NCBI GenBank assembly: GCA_946122785.1
Contig: CAMGYJ010000004.1
Span: 60,086,679-60,150,678 of the forward strand
Length of the DNA stretch: 64,000 nt
Reading direction: 5' to 3'
Source of the DNA: Linum tenue
Lineage: Eukaryota; Streptophyta; Magnoliopsida; Malpighiales; Linaceae
Below, piece by piece: positions 43,173 through 59,940 of the stretch. The translations under genes and the position numbers were made by a program. The notes beneath the pieces are model-generated. The model did no database searches. It had not been told where the DNA came from and saw only the letters and a list, made by a program, of their open reading frames with translations. Each line of letters starts with the position of its first letter. The first letter of the stretch is position 1.

Positions 43173-46100
43173 CCATCGGGACCGTACACGTGTCCGGATT
43201 CCAAACAGTAGTGCATTTTATATCACTCATGATTGATATGATGGAAACCCTCCGCGGTCCTATACAGTAGTAGAAGAGCTGAAGAAGGTATGTAATGTTA
43301 AACTAGAATTGGGTTCATGTACGTTTGATGCATATAAACTAAAATATCACGTACAAGTCGTAATGTCCTGATTTGTCCACCGTACACGTGTCCGTTACTC
43401 ATACGCGGGCAGTACCGTAATGGTAATAATAGTATTTTGCGTGCTCGACCGATCTTAATCAATCTCTTGCTCTGTTTTATGTTGCAGAATGTGTGTTCTG
43501 AAGGCTCAAATTTATTTGCTAGTCATTGTTTTTTTTTTTCTTCTTCTTCTTCCTTTGGAAGTATATGCTTGAGAGGAGTATACGTTGGTAGGTGGTGGAT
43601 CAAATTGAAATTGAAATTGAAATTGAAATTGGAGGAGGAGATAAGGCATTAATGCATGAGAAGGAAAGAAACTGCAAAAGGGACCGGGCGGTGAGTGTGC
43701 ATGATGGAGACGAGAGTGGCACAACTGGCAACGATGGTGCGAGAGTAGTCATGTGACGGTTTGGGGTTACCTGTTGGGAAGGGCATGCAAATTTTGGCAC
43801 TACCATTACTAGTACTAAAACTCGAACCCACGGGTACTCTATTCGATTTAATCCGGTCGGGTTTCGGGTTTAAATTCTTACACGGTTCATCGCGGGTTGG
43901 GTTGGATTTGGGTTTAGTGATACCCGATTCATGGATACCCGGCCCAAACTTATTCCGTCGCCCTACCCTCCACAAACCCTACCCTAATTCCAATTTCCCC
44001 CAATCTAACTCTCACTACACTTATTCTGTGTGCTTTTGTTTAGTGTAATTGTGATTTGTTTGAATTTTCTAGACCGGTGTTTTATGTATGGATAATTTGT
44101 ATGGGGAATTGATGTTTGAATTTTATTTTGATAGGGACTTGTTATTGTAAATTTTTTAACACAAAAACTCATGTGTACCCATGAACCCGCGGATACCCAA
44201 CGGGTTGGGTTGGGTTTGAGTTTTCCAGATCCAATGAGTTTTACCCCTGATTTTTTTTCCGAATAAACCCATAGATTTGAGTTTGGGTTTGACAAAACCC
44301 AACCTTACCCTACCCATTGCCATTTCTACTAGTTACTAGCTAGTAGTCTAGTACTACCCCTCCCTCCCTCCCTTTTTCTTCCATACGCTATCTAATTAGC
44401 TGTATAGATGCATATGTTTCTTTGGAATTTTCTCATCATCTCCATGCAGTGCACACATTTTGGCCGCCACTATTAATTGTTTTTGTTTTGGGCTTCATCT
44501 TCAATTTCCTAATTCTCGTTGATTTCTAATCCTCATTTAAAATGTAATCCTATTATTTTTTAAAAATGGGAGTATCTATTAGTCTATAATTTTCGTTGTC
44601 TTCACAAGATCATTGACCGTCGTTGCCATTATCAATCGATTATCGTTTTTTATTAAAAAAAATAGGAGTTTTGGCTCGCAAACATGACTTTAAAAGTCAT
44701 TATACGTGTCTCGACTATATATATTTGAGAATATTGACCAATGACTAGAACTAATATTAATTGACATAACTAAAGTCATTATAATAAATCATAATCAATT
44801 AATCATACACTAGCATTGAACTGGGTAAACCCTGTCCTAGAATTGAAAACTAGTCCAATTTTTTAAGTATATTGAAAATGATCATAGCATTGTTATTTAC
44901 AAATTTGAAATAAATTTAGATATTCTTTTTATTATGCAAGAATCTTTAATTCGTTAAGAATTTATTGTGTCATTTATAACATAAATTGGGCTTTCCGAAT
45001 ACAAATAGGACTTTAGAAATGAATATACATGGTCGTGTGCCAGAGGTCCTCTTAGAACACCTTCATGGCTGCCTCTGACTCCTTAGTGCTTTCTGACTAG
45101 TTTTGCCTAAATTACATGTGGCTTTACTCAAATTACTCAATAATTTTACTTTTATTTTCTTATATTTTAGCAATAATAAAGTTGCAATAATAAAGTTATA
45201 AATAGGTGAGAATCTCAATTTCTCAAACAATTTAACAATACATATCATATTATAGTCTGTCTTTTAATGTTTAATGAAAATATAAATATGTCTAATGTTT
45301 TCTCTTTAAATTACATACGAATATGAGTCGACCTAATAATACCCGCAGTTGGCCGATGGATAAGAGGCTCATTGGAAGACGATCGATTACTATAGTTAAG
45401 CGATCCAGCAGCATGCAGTACCTTAATTTCCATGGATAAGAGGAATTAGGAGCTAACTGTTCGTAAGAATCAATGGTAACACCGTTATTTGCGGTTGACG
45501 ATGAATGAGAGAGGCTGGCTTGCGAAAGGGACACTTAATTAATTAATTAATTAATCCTCACACACTAGCTAGCTAATTGGTGGAGCCTGGCTTTTTTTTT
45601 TTCTTCTTCTAATCGTAATCGATGTTATAAAGAGGAATAATAATGCAGTAAGTAGGTCATTAATTATTTAATTATGATATCCCCCTCCTCCACGAAATGA
45701 CAGGATTTGCCTCGCCATCTGCCAAGTGGATGATCATCCTAAGTCCTCTCCCACCCCACTTCGCTACGTGGCTTCCTCGCATGCATGCAGTCCGTAGTAT
45801 GGGTATTGGTCCAAGATTCGTCGTAGCGGAGACAGAAATCTGAATGAGAGGGGCTGATACTGGATCGTGATAATTGGAGATAGAGACTCAGTTTTTATTG
45901 ATTTGTCTATTTTTTTAAAATTTGTACGAATTTTATATGTAATTTTATCAGTATTTTGAAGTTGAGGGTGAGCTACAGCCCCTCCTGAATATAACATATC
46001 TCCCCCAATGAAGATCGATAGGATTAATAACCATAGTGTGCTCTATCTTTGCATAATCCGATTTGGACAATTTATTTGAAGAGTGGCCCGGTCTTATAGG

Positions 46101-47783
46101 GTGGACTACTAAATTAGATTATTTCAATACATTTTGAGGGGAAAAAAACGCATATTATCTATATCACTCGTTACCACCTTATACCATCTTCATTTTAACA
46201 TGAATTTTAAATAATTTTTCTTAGAAAGAACAAGTTTTTTTTTATGATTTACTGATATATAAATTTAAAAAAAAATATTTCAGAACCAATATACCACCGT
46301 ATACCACACGGTGATAACTAATTGTAGACAATAATAACCGTTAGTATAATCTATCTCTCTTAAACTTTTTTTTTTTCCCAGTTGGCTTGGTTCAATGTTA
46401 ACTTATATACTTTGGTTGAAACAAAAGGTTGTTTTAACTTTTAAGCACGCTAACCCCATAGATACGAGCTTTCATAATCATATATTAATTATTATAACCG
46501 CAGAAATAATGAGTACATACGTCGTCGGATACATGGTATGGGTTTGAGATCTAAAGTGCAATTAGGGAGTGACTAATTAGTAATTAATAATTATTATTAT
46601 CTCTTAATACGATCACTTTGCGAGAAAGAAAAGAAATGAATGAAGAAGCGGAGGGACGAGTGATCAGAGAAGGGGGCGGTGCCGGCCTTGTTAGGGCAGT
46701 CCACGTGACAGGGACCTCACTGCCAAAGTGCCTCTCTCTCTCTCTCTCAATATTTCCTTTTTGGATCCGGTTGAACAAGTGAGTTGAAAAGTTAAATGGT
46801 TTAGTCCGATTTAATCTGGATATATGAGAAATTTATTATAATGTTTATACATTTAAAAAATGTATTAATTAACATTTAACATATAGATAATAACATATCG
46901 CATTATACCAAAATAACAGTTAGTACTTGGATTTCAACATATGATGATAATTCAAACACACTCATATAAAATCAATTCTCAAATGTGATGAGCTTAGAGT
47001 TCCCAAAAATAGGATCAGATGAAGGAAAAATCCAGAAAATAGACGCATTTCGAAAATCAAAGTGAAAAACAAATCCGTGTGACGTCCAATCCGGGACTCT
47101 TGCTGCCAATTGACCCGCGAGTATGTGGCGCCCCCGTTTTTCATTGGATTCAGGTCAAACCTGATGAAGCCACGAAAGAAATTCTTATTAAACTCAAATG
47201 AAATTTTTTAAACTGGTTTTATGATGGAAAAAAAATTCAAATAATTAATAATTATTGACATTGGGTGATCTTAGATTTACTAAACATATTATCTTTCACC
47301 AAATTAGTTTGGAAAATTATAATATCATAACTGAAGACAGAGAGAAAGTTGAAAGGAAAAGAAAAAAAAAAGGGAGGTGGTCCTGGCTGGGCTGGTTGGT
47401 TATTTTATTTGGGTGGGTGGATAACGGTCGGGGACACGCGTAGGGCTGAGAATCGGTTTGATCGATTGATGATGAACCGATTCATTTCAATTGGGTGCAG
47501 CCAGCCAGCCTGGGTTTGGTGTTGACACGTGGTCCACTGCGCAATCTTTTTCTTCCTTTTGAGGCCACCCACCTGGCACCAGTCGGCCATACCAGCCAAT
47601 CACCAAAGGTCAAAAGTAAAAGTTTAAAAGGCAAGTTGCGTTTTCTTTTCAATATTCACGTGGAAAATTGGTCATCTATAACTCGGCGCGCTCCACATTT
47701 CCTACATTACGATACTTTTTGTTTTACCTAATTATTACTAACATCGTATAATTAAGAGGACTTTGCTAACTTGCAAGTCATAT
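43173..47783. other. Intergenic DNA with simple repeats and decayed MITEs
   Basis: No gene was recognised. Notable pieces are a (GAAATT)n run at about 43605-43630 and a decayed element at about 43800-44325. That element has ACCCG/CGGGT motifs, ends GCCATTTCTA, and has no clear partner end. Also present are a (TTAA)n run at about 45535-45556, a CT run at about 46732-46748, and CACGTG-type boxes at about 43186 and 43386. Confidence 0.4.
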
Positions 47784-48006
47784 GGTTGACCTGGTCGACC
47801 TGGTTGAATAAAATGGTCGATCTGTTTACTGATATGATCGACTTATTTGGATAAAATGATCGACCAGATGTACAATTTTTCATTTTACTATGGCCGACCT
47901 CTTTCACTAAAAAGTCGGCCACTTTACAAGAAAACGGTCGACCACTTCCTTCAAGTGGTTTACCTCTTTCACCAACCGGTCCACCGCTTTCAGGAACTTG
48001 TCGACC
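47784..48006. repeat. Second GGTCGACC motif cluster
   Basis: GGTTGACC, GGTCGACC, GGTCGATC, GATCGACC, GGCCGACC, GTCGGCC, GGTCGACC and GTCGACC occur within about 220 bp, spaced roughly 15-35 bp apart. This is the same kind of array as at 93-285. Confidence 0.6.
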
Positions 48007-48224
48007 TGATGAACCATTACTAGTGATATCATCATAAATAATTAGAGTCCAATAATAAGAGATATGCTTACTAGTATTAAGTGATTTAAAATTAGTACAA
48101 AGACTGCAAGCATATATGACAAGTTTCTCGAGTGATTGTTCTCCCGTAAATTTGAAAAATGTTCTGCATATTTATTTCTTATATTTGATTATTTCTTATA
48201 TTTGACTTACTCTATAGAAACTTG

Positions 48225-48612
48225 TCGAACTAATACCGCTGCAACAATAAAACAATATCAATCCATTTAAAAAACACTAACAATGCACAAAACACCAATA
48301 CCATTCGAAAAATAAAAATACTACCATTTCATAAAATACCAATATCATTGCAGATTTAATCAATATCAATACATGCGTATCAATACCATTACATGATAAT
48401 CAATACCTATTCAAAAAAAAGAAAGAAAACAATAGAAATGCGAAAACACTACCAGTACAGAAAAAGAATACAATCATTTCACAAAAAAAGTCATACGGTT
48501 ACATGATAATCAATACTAATGCGAAAAAACAATACCAATGCGAAAAAACAATACCACTACGAAAAAATCACTACCATTCCAGAAAAACAATACCAATGGG
48601 GAAAAAATCAGA
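48225..48612. repeat. Array of degenerate ~20-bp repeats (CAATACCAATGCGAAAAAA)
   Basis: Many variants of AACAATACCAATGCGAAAA follow one another. The best-conserved copies are at about 48510-48600, and looser ones extend back to about 48225. They give Asn/Lys-rich reading frames in plus-strand translation, but this is low-complexity DNA rather than a gene. Confidence 0.7.
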
Positions 48613-48671
48613 TCTAAGGTTTTTATTTATCCCACTGTTTTTAGCCACAACCGTCCACCACAGCTATCTCC

Positions 48672-48698
48672 CAGAGAGAGAGAGAGAGAGAGAGAGAG
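48672..48698. repeat. (GA)n microsatellite
   Basis: A run of GA units, followed by a GC-richer stretch (GGCCGACGG, GGTGGCC-type words) to about 48850 with no recognisable gene. Confidence 0.85.
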
Positions 48699-48850
48699 GC
48701 CAGCGGTGGGAGGGTGCCAGCAGCGGTGGGCGAGGGTAGCCGGAGTGGAGGGTGGCCGACGGCATTGGGAGGTTGGCCGATGGTGGCCGTCTTTGGGAGG
48801 GTGGCTTACAGCGGAGGAAGAGAACCATCTACAGGAGAGGTGTTGACAGC

Positions 48851-49282
48851 GATAGAATGGGGTCGGAGTAGGGTTTAGGTATATAATATGTATAAATTAA
48901 TTTTTTAAAGGATAAAAATTATGTGTGGTTTTTTTTATTCTCAAAATTACCCTTAATCTAATATTCACTGTCAAATTAAAATTAGGGTGAAATAGAGATA
49001 ATGAAGGGTGTAAATTTTAGTAGCCACCGTGATTACTCAATTTTGAGTAATCATCCTAACGCGTTCCATCATATGAAATAGATGTTGTAAACCCATCGAA
49101 TCCATCCAACCACTCATCATCTACAATCACCCAACCCACCACATATAATGATTCGGTGAGTGTTGGTCATTTTCTCTTTCACCCACCACGTAGTGGGTGT
49201 TTCCAAACTCATCCAAATTCGCATAAAATCACCCATTGTTCACCTTTAGTAAATGGACAGGAAAAAAAAGCAATTTGCCCGC
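48851..49282. other. Intergenic DNA
   Basis: No feature was found apart from AT-rich text and some short CACCCA-type repeats near 49085-49200. Confidence 0.35.
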
Positions 49283-49290
49283 ATTGCACA

Positions 49291-49664
49291 TTGGGGTGGC
49301 TATACGGTCCGGTCCGATTAAATTGGCCTGAATTGATCATGTCCCGGTCCGATCTTTTCGTGAATATAAGGACCAAAGATTGGATTGGATACAGTCCGGT
49401 CTTGATCCGGTCCGGTCCTAATTTGGTCTTGATTTTAGACTGACCTTGTGAATGAGTGACCTGAGGCCTCAAAAGGCGAGGAGTTTGTTAAGTTTTGGGT
49501 GTTGAACACGCTTATCCGGTCTTTATCCGGTTTTCGAGTCGGTCCCAACAATTTTTTACCTCAAATCTAAGTCCAATTGAATTATTTGATATCCGATACC
49601 GATCCGAGTTATATGGTCCGGTTTCGGGTAAACCCAAAATGCCCGGACCAAATAGCCGGCTCTA
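49291..49664. mobile_element. hAT-type MITE, 374 bp, with exact 8-bp duplication
   Basis: The left end TTGGGGTGGCTAT and right end ATAGCCGGCTCTA are inverted repeats at 9 of 13 positions. ATTGCACA flanks it exactly at 49283-49290 and 49665-49672. The ends carry GGTCCGGTCCG-type motifs, which link it to the element at 59941-60225. It is non-coding. Confidence 0.8.
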
Positions 49665-49672
49665 ATTGCACA

Positions 49673-51576
49673 TGTAAACTTGGTAAAGAAGTAGGTAAGT
49701 AGGTCCCCAGTATGGAAGAGGGAGAGAATAATGTCAAGTGAAGAGACCTAACCTAATTGACTTTCTCAGAGACTTGTTTCTTTCTTCTGTCCTAGACAAA
49801 AGCCTGGTTTCGATTTTCTTTCCCTCTGCACATTATGAAATAGCGACAAAGAAGAAGAAAACTAAATGCTAGAGTTGGTTTAGATTGGGAACTTATTTGT
49901 TGCTCTTTCTATGGCAATGATTGATTTATGGTGTAATACTGTAATTTCAATTTTTTTATAATTCTCATCATTTATATGGGTATTGACTATTGAGCGAGAG
50001 CTATATGTACTTTTAGAATGAAATTGGACCAAACGCAGTCCTGACTCTACAGAAGCTCTTAAATATCCAATCCTATAGTGTCAAAACCTGATCCGTCCTA
50101 GTCCTACTTTCCCTTGACCTCGTTTCACCAGCTTGGGGTCAAACCGAGACGATTTAGCTGATTTTAGCAGGTCGGCTTGACTCAACAAACTTATATTTTG
50201 ATATCTAAATATTTTTTTATAATTTAGTACCTAAAATTTATTTTTTACAAATAAGTCCAGAAATTTTGATGGCAAAATTATGTTTTAGTACCTTCATATA
50301 TTTTTAACTACATCATAGTACCTAAAATTTTAAAACTTTATAAACAGGTTCAATCTTATAATATGAGATCAATTAGTACTTAGAAATATGAATGATAACC
50401 CGTAACGATCGTATTTGAATCAATAGATCTTTGCGAATTTTCAAAACCATCAGCTATTTGACACCTTGAATGATTATCATAATATATATTTTTTTTGGTT
50501 ATGCTTGTACGAGGAGTCGCTATTCTGGGTTGATTATGCCCTTTTTTGTTTCTGAGAATCGACACCGAGAAAACGACTAAACGAGTGAGGCAGGAATGCA
50601 GGACTAGAGCTGGCTAGCCATGCAATTCCCCTCTGTTATTTTTGTTTCGGGTACAGCCCTTTCTGTACATAACGCTGCCCTCACAGTACTGATTACTACT
50701 ACACGATGATGATGATGATGATGATGAACCAAATAAGAAGAGTTAGGTGCCCTCCCAGCAATGGCAATTGGCATCTCAAAACAAAAAAAACCAGCAGCAT
50801 TTGTTTCGTATAGTAGCTTTCCCTTCTGTCCCAATTCCTACTGACCTTTTACTAGATAACAAACAAAACAAAACAGCAGGACAAACTCACTTCCTATCAG
50901 AAGATGGAGCCATTTCCCACATCAAATGAAGAAGACAAATGCATTCAGTCATTGAGAGGTAGATCATAACAGCATATGCATGACGACTGCCCTGTTCCAC
51001 ATCAAAACCATACATGGCATCCACTTACAAACATGGCATACCAAGCTAGAACACCTCTAATCTGGGTTGCTGATGCTAAAACCTACTGCATGGCTGAGAA
51101 AATCGAGATGTCGACGGATCACAGGGTCGCGTCGGCTAAAGATAAATCAAGGTCTAAGGCAAAGGATTACATTACACATAATTGAGAACTTCAACCATGG
51201 ATCTCAACTGTTGCAACAGAGAGCCAAAACTATAAAGCAAAATCCCATCAGTATATTGTGACTGATCTTTCTAGCTTAAGGAATTGCAGCCTTTCAATGC
51301 GATTTGGTACAATTGATTAAGGGGGGGACCAAAAAAGGTAGTAAACAAAAAAAAACTCGATGTAATAGATACAAAAAGAAAGGAAAAGCTAAAACGAACT
51401 CTCAATATTTCCCTCTCACTGAAACCTGCCTGATCTTTACATACAATTGTGTGTGTAATCCAGTTTCTGTTAACTAATGACAAGTATAATATATATATAT
51501 ATCAGCTAGACATAATTAGCTACTGACTAAGTTTGTGATTTACCGTATCCGGGCCAAGGAAATAAGGCTGCCTGGA
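49673..51576. other. Intergenic DNA and CPK 3' flank
   Basis: No second gene has support. A (GAT)n run lies at about 50706-50727, and a (TA)n run at about 51488-51502. The last few hundred bases before 51577 are probably the 3' untranslated region of the kinase gene. Confidence 0.4.
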
Positions 51577-54423
<2,847 letters not shown>

Positions 54424-54920
54424 CAAGAAAACCAAATACCCCTGACCTACTTTCAGGTCCTTACCAGCTCTCTCCTCCGAAATATACCAGTACCCAGCTC
54501 AAAATGACATAGCAATTTGATCGCCGTTGATCCCATTCACGATTGGGCAAAAAGATGGAGAAAAACAAAGAATTTTGCAGATATTCCTGCGCAGAAACCC
54601 TGACAATATTTTTCCCCCTAGACCTTTTGGCTCCAAACAATTAATCGTTTGGAAACCCTAATTCCCGAATTGTCACAATGCCTTGATTCTCGATGAACCA
54701 GCCTAGTAGATCAGATTGAGACGAACCTCTTCTTCTACCTTAGGTATGCCGTTTCAAAGACGGGGGGTGGAAATTCTTTTCAATGAAGAATCGCGAATTC
54801 GGGATCAAACTCCGACGGACATCGGACAGAATCCAATCTGAGAGAGAGAGAGAGAGCAAGCTAAATCTATAAGGGATAACAGATTAGGGATTCTAGTGAT
54901 TTACCGTCGCGCTTGATCGG
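54424..54920 (-). promoter_or_regulatory. 5' leader and promoter region of the CDPK gene
   Basis: A (GA)n run at about 54841-54856 (CT-rich in the transcript sense) is typical of plant leaders near the transcription start. A 5'-UTR intron is possible but could not be fixed. No TATA box was assigned. Confidence 0.4.
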
Positions 54921-55390
54921 GAAAATGTGGTTGCGATACCGTGGGAAAGGGAACAAAAAACACTGGGGAAATCGGGGGAAAGATGTCATTTCAGAGTTCG
55001 TCGATTCGAGCCATTTTTCTGGGGAAGCAGCAGCAAGAGATTGTTGGGAAGAACGAGACAGTTAATCGACGGGCTGATGAAGAAATTAATTATCGTTAGT
55101 TACCTGATTTGATTTGCCAAACCAAAAGGAAATTTGATGCGTCAGCTATTTTTCAAAAAGAAAAAATATTTTTTTTTGAAATTAAACTTTGGTGGGAACA
55201 GCAACCGACCGACGGATCCTTCTCTGCGCGCCAAATAATAATACAAAATTGGTTCAAATCCACAGAAATGATCCGCTTGTTAAGTATCTGGGCTGGGCCG
55301 CATTTGACATAGCATGAAAAACGAAGCCCAGTTTCAAGCTAGACCCAAGATCCACGTAAAAACTATTAGTTTACTCTACTGTCTACCGTG

Positions 55391-55554
55391 GTCCATGAAA
55401 CCGTACCGGATCGACGATTCAACCACAAAATACCAGTATCAGAGGCTAAACCGATAGGCGGTATTTAACGGTATTAATGATTAAACCACGATTTTGCCAT
55501 AAAATACCCTACTGCTAACTTTTCCGGTATAGTCTCCGGTACGATTTCATGGAC
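55391..55554 (+). mobile_element. Four-copy MITE family, copy d (upstream of the CDPK gene)
   Basis: Ends GTCCATGAAACCGTACCGGA and TCCGGTACGATTTCATGGAC are near-perfect 20-bp inverted repeats. The interior has ACGATTCAACCAC, AGGCGGTATTTAACGGTA, CCACGATTTTGCCATAAAA and TACCCTACTGCTAAC, in the same order as copy b. It is the best-preserved copy, so the element probably moved most recently here. Confidence 0.8.
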
Positions 55555-56220
55555 CATGCTGTCTACTAGGCGCACATGGGTCGTAATTCGCGGTTTGATA
55601 TCGATACACACGCAAATAACTCGAATCGCAGTGGGTGAGTGACTGATGTGGATGAATTGTGGATTGATAAATTTCTTATCCGCACTCATTTGGTAGGTGG
55701 TGGATGAATTGCAAATCACTCAAATGCCTGCACTGTACTTTCACATAACAAAAATTTGTTTCTTGTTTGTACTATCAAATAGTCATAATATTTTCTTATA
55801 CCACACTATATATCAAATAGTCATCATATTTTCTTATACCACACTATGTATAGAGAGAGAAAAAGCACACGAACGAGATTGAGAGAGATGGGATTATCCG
55901 AACATAATATCTTCATGACATCAATTCCGAGGGTAGCCATGGTGGCGTGTTGACAAGAAATGTCATGTCTCCTCACCTTGGTTTGTCTCGTATCCTCTTG
56001 TGTAGCATCTCCTAGTTCTTAAAAAACATGGGCTAATTAGGCTCGAGCATAATGATCGAATGCTCCTAAATAACTAGAAGGTTGTTGTTGTGGAGGTTGA
56101 TAGCTATGGAAGAATGTCGCACCATACATGTGTTAGGGAGCTGCATCAACTTTCGCTTCATCTTCCTAGACCTTGGTTTCTCTAAATGTCGCGCCACTGT
56201 GTTGGTGTCGGGAAAAGGTA
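55555..56220. other. Intergenic DNA
   Basis: A 45-bp near-duplicate containing AATAGTCATMATATTTTCTTATACCACACTAT lies at about 55776-55848. No gene was seen. Confidence 0.4.
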
Positions 56221-56224
56221 AATC

Positions 56225-58260
56225 TCAGACATCCCAAATTCCTTGATCGTTCTTCACCATAGCTTTGAGATAATACTTCAATGCTGGGAATGAGAATGAA
56301 ACGGTCCAAGTACCAAATATGCTCTTTACATTATCGAAGTCAATGTTGAAATACTTGGTGAGCCTAGTGACATAGGCACACCATCGTGAAGAACTACAAG
56401 CCTTCTGTAGGTGATGTAGTGGTTCGATGTCCAAAATGATGGGAGGTCCTGGGTGAAGAGATCTCTAGCTCCTCCTGCTCCACATGAATTTGACATCTCG
56501 GGCAGTCATATTGCTTTGTTTCAACACCTGCTACCCACGGATCTGAAAAAACACGTGGTGGATCAATCTCCACTATGGTTTCAGCTCACTAGCCTTTGAT
56601 AACTTGATATCAAGCTTTCAATCTCTTGCCCCCTTCACCTCTATTTTATATAGGTTTCCAAACTCGGGGAATTCATTCTCTAGAATCAGTGAGGCAAAAC
56701 TTGAAGAACACTCCATAAAATCTTGAGGGAAAATATTGAGAACCGCTGTGAATTCCACGATGGACATTCCTCTTGTTCTCCCTCCTAGCCTGAACTCAAT
56801 ATTCGGAAAATTGTGTGTTGCTCCTCTGAACTCCTTGATTGTGACTATACCCAGGAACACATCAGAAGAACTCTGTAAATCTTATCATTGATGTCGAGGA
56901 GGTTGATCCAATTGACCAAACAGAACCCAGTTGAGGCAGTCACTTTCATCCGTCGAGAGTTCTTGAATCCTTAGGCAGTCAAATCTGTACACCCCCACAC
57001 TTAAATGATACTATGTAAAATCATGAGTGCATAGGTGAAAAGACATGTTAGTAGAGATGACTTAGAATACGATTCATGGGAAACTAGGGTTACATGCCAA
57101 AATATAAGTTCATATACCGTGTCCAAGGGTAAGAAACATCACAATTGACCAATGCATAAGGATGAATCGATTTCTCTATTATCACATGGAAGTACAAGAT
57201 TGAATTGAGCAATAGAGACAAACTCTATTAACCGTGGAATCAAAAACCAAATCCAGACCCCTAACACACTTTCGGAGGTCTAATATGTTTATCCAAAGTT
57301 CTATTACCAATCACTTGATATAGAAAAACATATTCCATGTGGTTTGGGCATTTCATTGAGCAAATAGTGGGGGCATATTCATTCTACCAAAAGAAACTAT
57401 AACTAGCTAATCCATATTTTCGCTTCATGTCATCGGACTAATCAATCAAACAAGAAAGTAAGGATATCACATTAACTATTTAGGGAATCTATGAACCATT
57501 TTAATAGTTTATAGCATTAATGAATTCTAAGGTATCAAGCATTGAACTCATACACTTATAGATGTTGATCCTTTCCTCCATAAACGCACAAGACAATGAC
57601 ACATCACATAAGAGTAGTACATTAACAACTTATCATGACGATGATGATATAAGGATTGTATGGTTAGGGAATCAAATAACTAAACCATTCAAATACTACA
57701 AGCACCACATGACTAAAACATCGACTGATAGAGACATTTATTGACCAAAACAACTCATTAAATCATAGAAATAATATGCATAAAGAGCATCAATTGAGTG
57801 AGTCCCTACTTTGACTTCACTGACTGGAATCTCATTCGTGAACTTACTTTACAACTCTATGGCCATCCTAGTCTCCCAATTTCGGGATATCGTATGTGTA
57901 CCCTCGTCCGTAAAGTCCAACAATGTCTCCTCAATCCAACCACTTGATACACTTGTGTCTAGTCACGCGTTCGTTTACTCGCCTACTACGATGCCAATAC
58001 TTGAACATCATTTGAACTAGCTCCAAACAATATCGAAATGACCAAAATGGCCTTAGGAGAGTTCAAATACACACAAAATTAAATAGGAAAGAATTTGATA
58101 TTTGAAATAATCAATATTATAGAAGAAAGCAATGAAATGTCACTTAAGTATAAGAAAGATAAACACTTTAATTTTGTATCACCGGGCTTAGATCCTTACT
58201 CGTCGCCCCAGCAAAGAACAAACGGATGTGCCTTCGATGGCCCTCGTAGTTGGTTGATGA
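56225..58260 (-). mobile_element. Probable retrotransposon-derived region (decayed gag-like ORFs)
   Basis: Minus-strand frames at 56860-56618 (EFRLGGRTRGMSIVEFTAVLNIF) and 56434-56225 (HHLQKACSSSRWCAYVTRLTKYFNID) resemble the plant-specific transposon protein found in large gypsy-type elements. A purine-rich TAAGTGTGGGGGTGTACAG (minus strand, near 56990-57008) looks like a polypurine-type motif. No LTR pair was found. The assignment rests on weak resemblance. Confidence 0.35.
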
Positions 58261-59932
58261 TCCATTAGCTGCTAATCATATGGTTGGTGGAAAGTTAGTG
58301 GCGGAATCAGAAATTTGAACGATGGAGACTAAAAAGTCTATTTTTTTAGGGATTTGAATTATTGCCTTTAGATAAATTACCTCGACCCGCTCCACGATAA
58401 ATTATTTGACCCGAATAACTGAACCCGACCTGCCACAAGACAGGTATGAATGTCGAGATACCCGCCCCAAACCCGTCCATTGTCATTACTGCTATTGATG
58501 TGGACAATTTTCTCTGGGACCATATCAAATTAACCCTTGTAGAGAATGAGACAAAGTCAAGGTATGGCTGGCAGCTATCATTTATGGAGACAACCCGCTC
58601 TTCTCTACTCTGTTTCCCCAGCCGAAGCTGGGAATTGGTAAAAGCCCAGCTGAAAAGTTCAGGCTCCAATTCTAAACCGCCTAAGACCCCTTCCCCTCAT
58701 ATCTAATTAAATATTAACTGACACCCATCTTCATCAATTCACGTTGAAGAAATCACAGCTTATATGATCCTTTTTTGTACGAGAAAAAATAACTGCTGGA
58801 GTCGTTGATTGTCAGCGTCAACATTCGGGGATTGTGTATCGTGGAAATAATTGTGTACGGTAGAAATGGGAGTCAAGTTATATTTTTTTATCTTTAAACA
58901 AAATGATGGTAAGAATAATAAATAAAATAACCAGATTTTTATGGGTTATGTGAAATTGTGTGAAATCTTCTGACTTGTAGTTTGTGGAATATAAACTTTA
59001 TAGACTTTGAGTGTTAACATATTCAAATCGTGTGTTACTTGGGAAATCTTATATGTTATTAAAGCATAAAATTAAGTTTTCAATGACATATTTTTGCAAT
59101 TTTGAAAATTGCATTGATTGGAGATTGAATGATTTTGGTGGTCTCTCAAAGAATAAGGAATAAAAAAGTAAGCTAACAATCCTCCAAACACAATCTCTAG
59201 TAAAAGCTGAGATTGACAATCATTCATAATGAATAATTTTGAAGATCTCATTTGTTATTCAAATAAAAGCATTTTGTTTCATTTTAAAACAAAAAAATGA
59301 TGAATTCTTCTGATTACATACATTGGCTAAATGCATCATCTCAAATTCCAACTTCCAAACGACCCGTAAAAGCTATAGCCCTTGAGTTTTAAAGCTACCA
59401 AAGCAAAAAAGTTTGAAAGATATCTTTTAACTACATTGATTCTAATTAGAGGTAATGTTCAATGAATTGCTAGAATTTATTATTTGAATACTTGTTATAG
59501 GAATCAATTCAGATCAATGGTTGTACCGGTAGAACCATCAAATAATTATAATAACGGTTCTGTTAGTTTGCTCACTATTTTAATTAAAAAAATTATGAAA
59601 AAAATATATAACATACACTAAGACCATCCAATCTTGATTACTAATTCTATTCATGCTTCCTCGTCTTCGTTCCTCGGCATTTTTGTCAGTTTTGGATGAT
59701 CCTCTACTAAATTCCACCCTAATTACTAACTTAAATTTAATGAAGAAACTATAATTTCTTTTGTAAGACATTTTGAACATTTGTGTGATGAATTATATGA
59801 ATTTAAAATTATGAAATTACTAAAGAAAAAAAACACACACTAGTATGCCTCTCTAGTCTTTGCATGCCCAGGAAAAAAAAATGGAAATAATAGCATTTGT
59901 GAAATTAGTACAAAAAATTCAGGAACTCAATA
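58261..59932. other. Intergenic DNA with a MITE end fragment
   Basis: About 58377-58487 contains ACCCGACCTGCC, CCCGCCCC and ATTGTCATTACTG. This is the right-end composition of the MITE at 18346-18822, so it is probably a truncated relative. The rest is AT-rich, with no gene recognised. Confidence 0.4.
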
Positions 59933-59940
59933 TATAACAT

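Noticed and set aside
43800..44325. Possible hAT MITE with ACCCG/CGGGT motifs
   Set aside because: The right end GCCATTTCTA fits, but no matching left end or target duplication could be found, so it is only mentioned as decayed DNA.
45760..45990. Possible element with GTAGCGGAGACAGAAATCTG-like end
   Set aside because: It resembles MITE ends of the GGCGGAGTCAGAAAT type, but no convincing partner end or duplication was seen.
48510..48739. ORFs of 78-102 codons rich in Asn/Lys then Arg/Gly
   Set aside because: They read across a minisatellite and a (GA)n run.
50604..50834. 76-codon ORF with a run of seven histidines
   Set aside because: The histidines come from a (GAT)n microsatellite. There are no other gene features.
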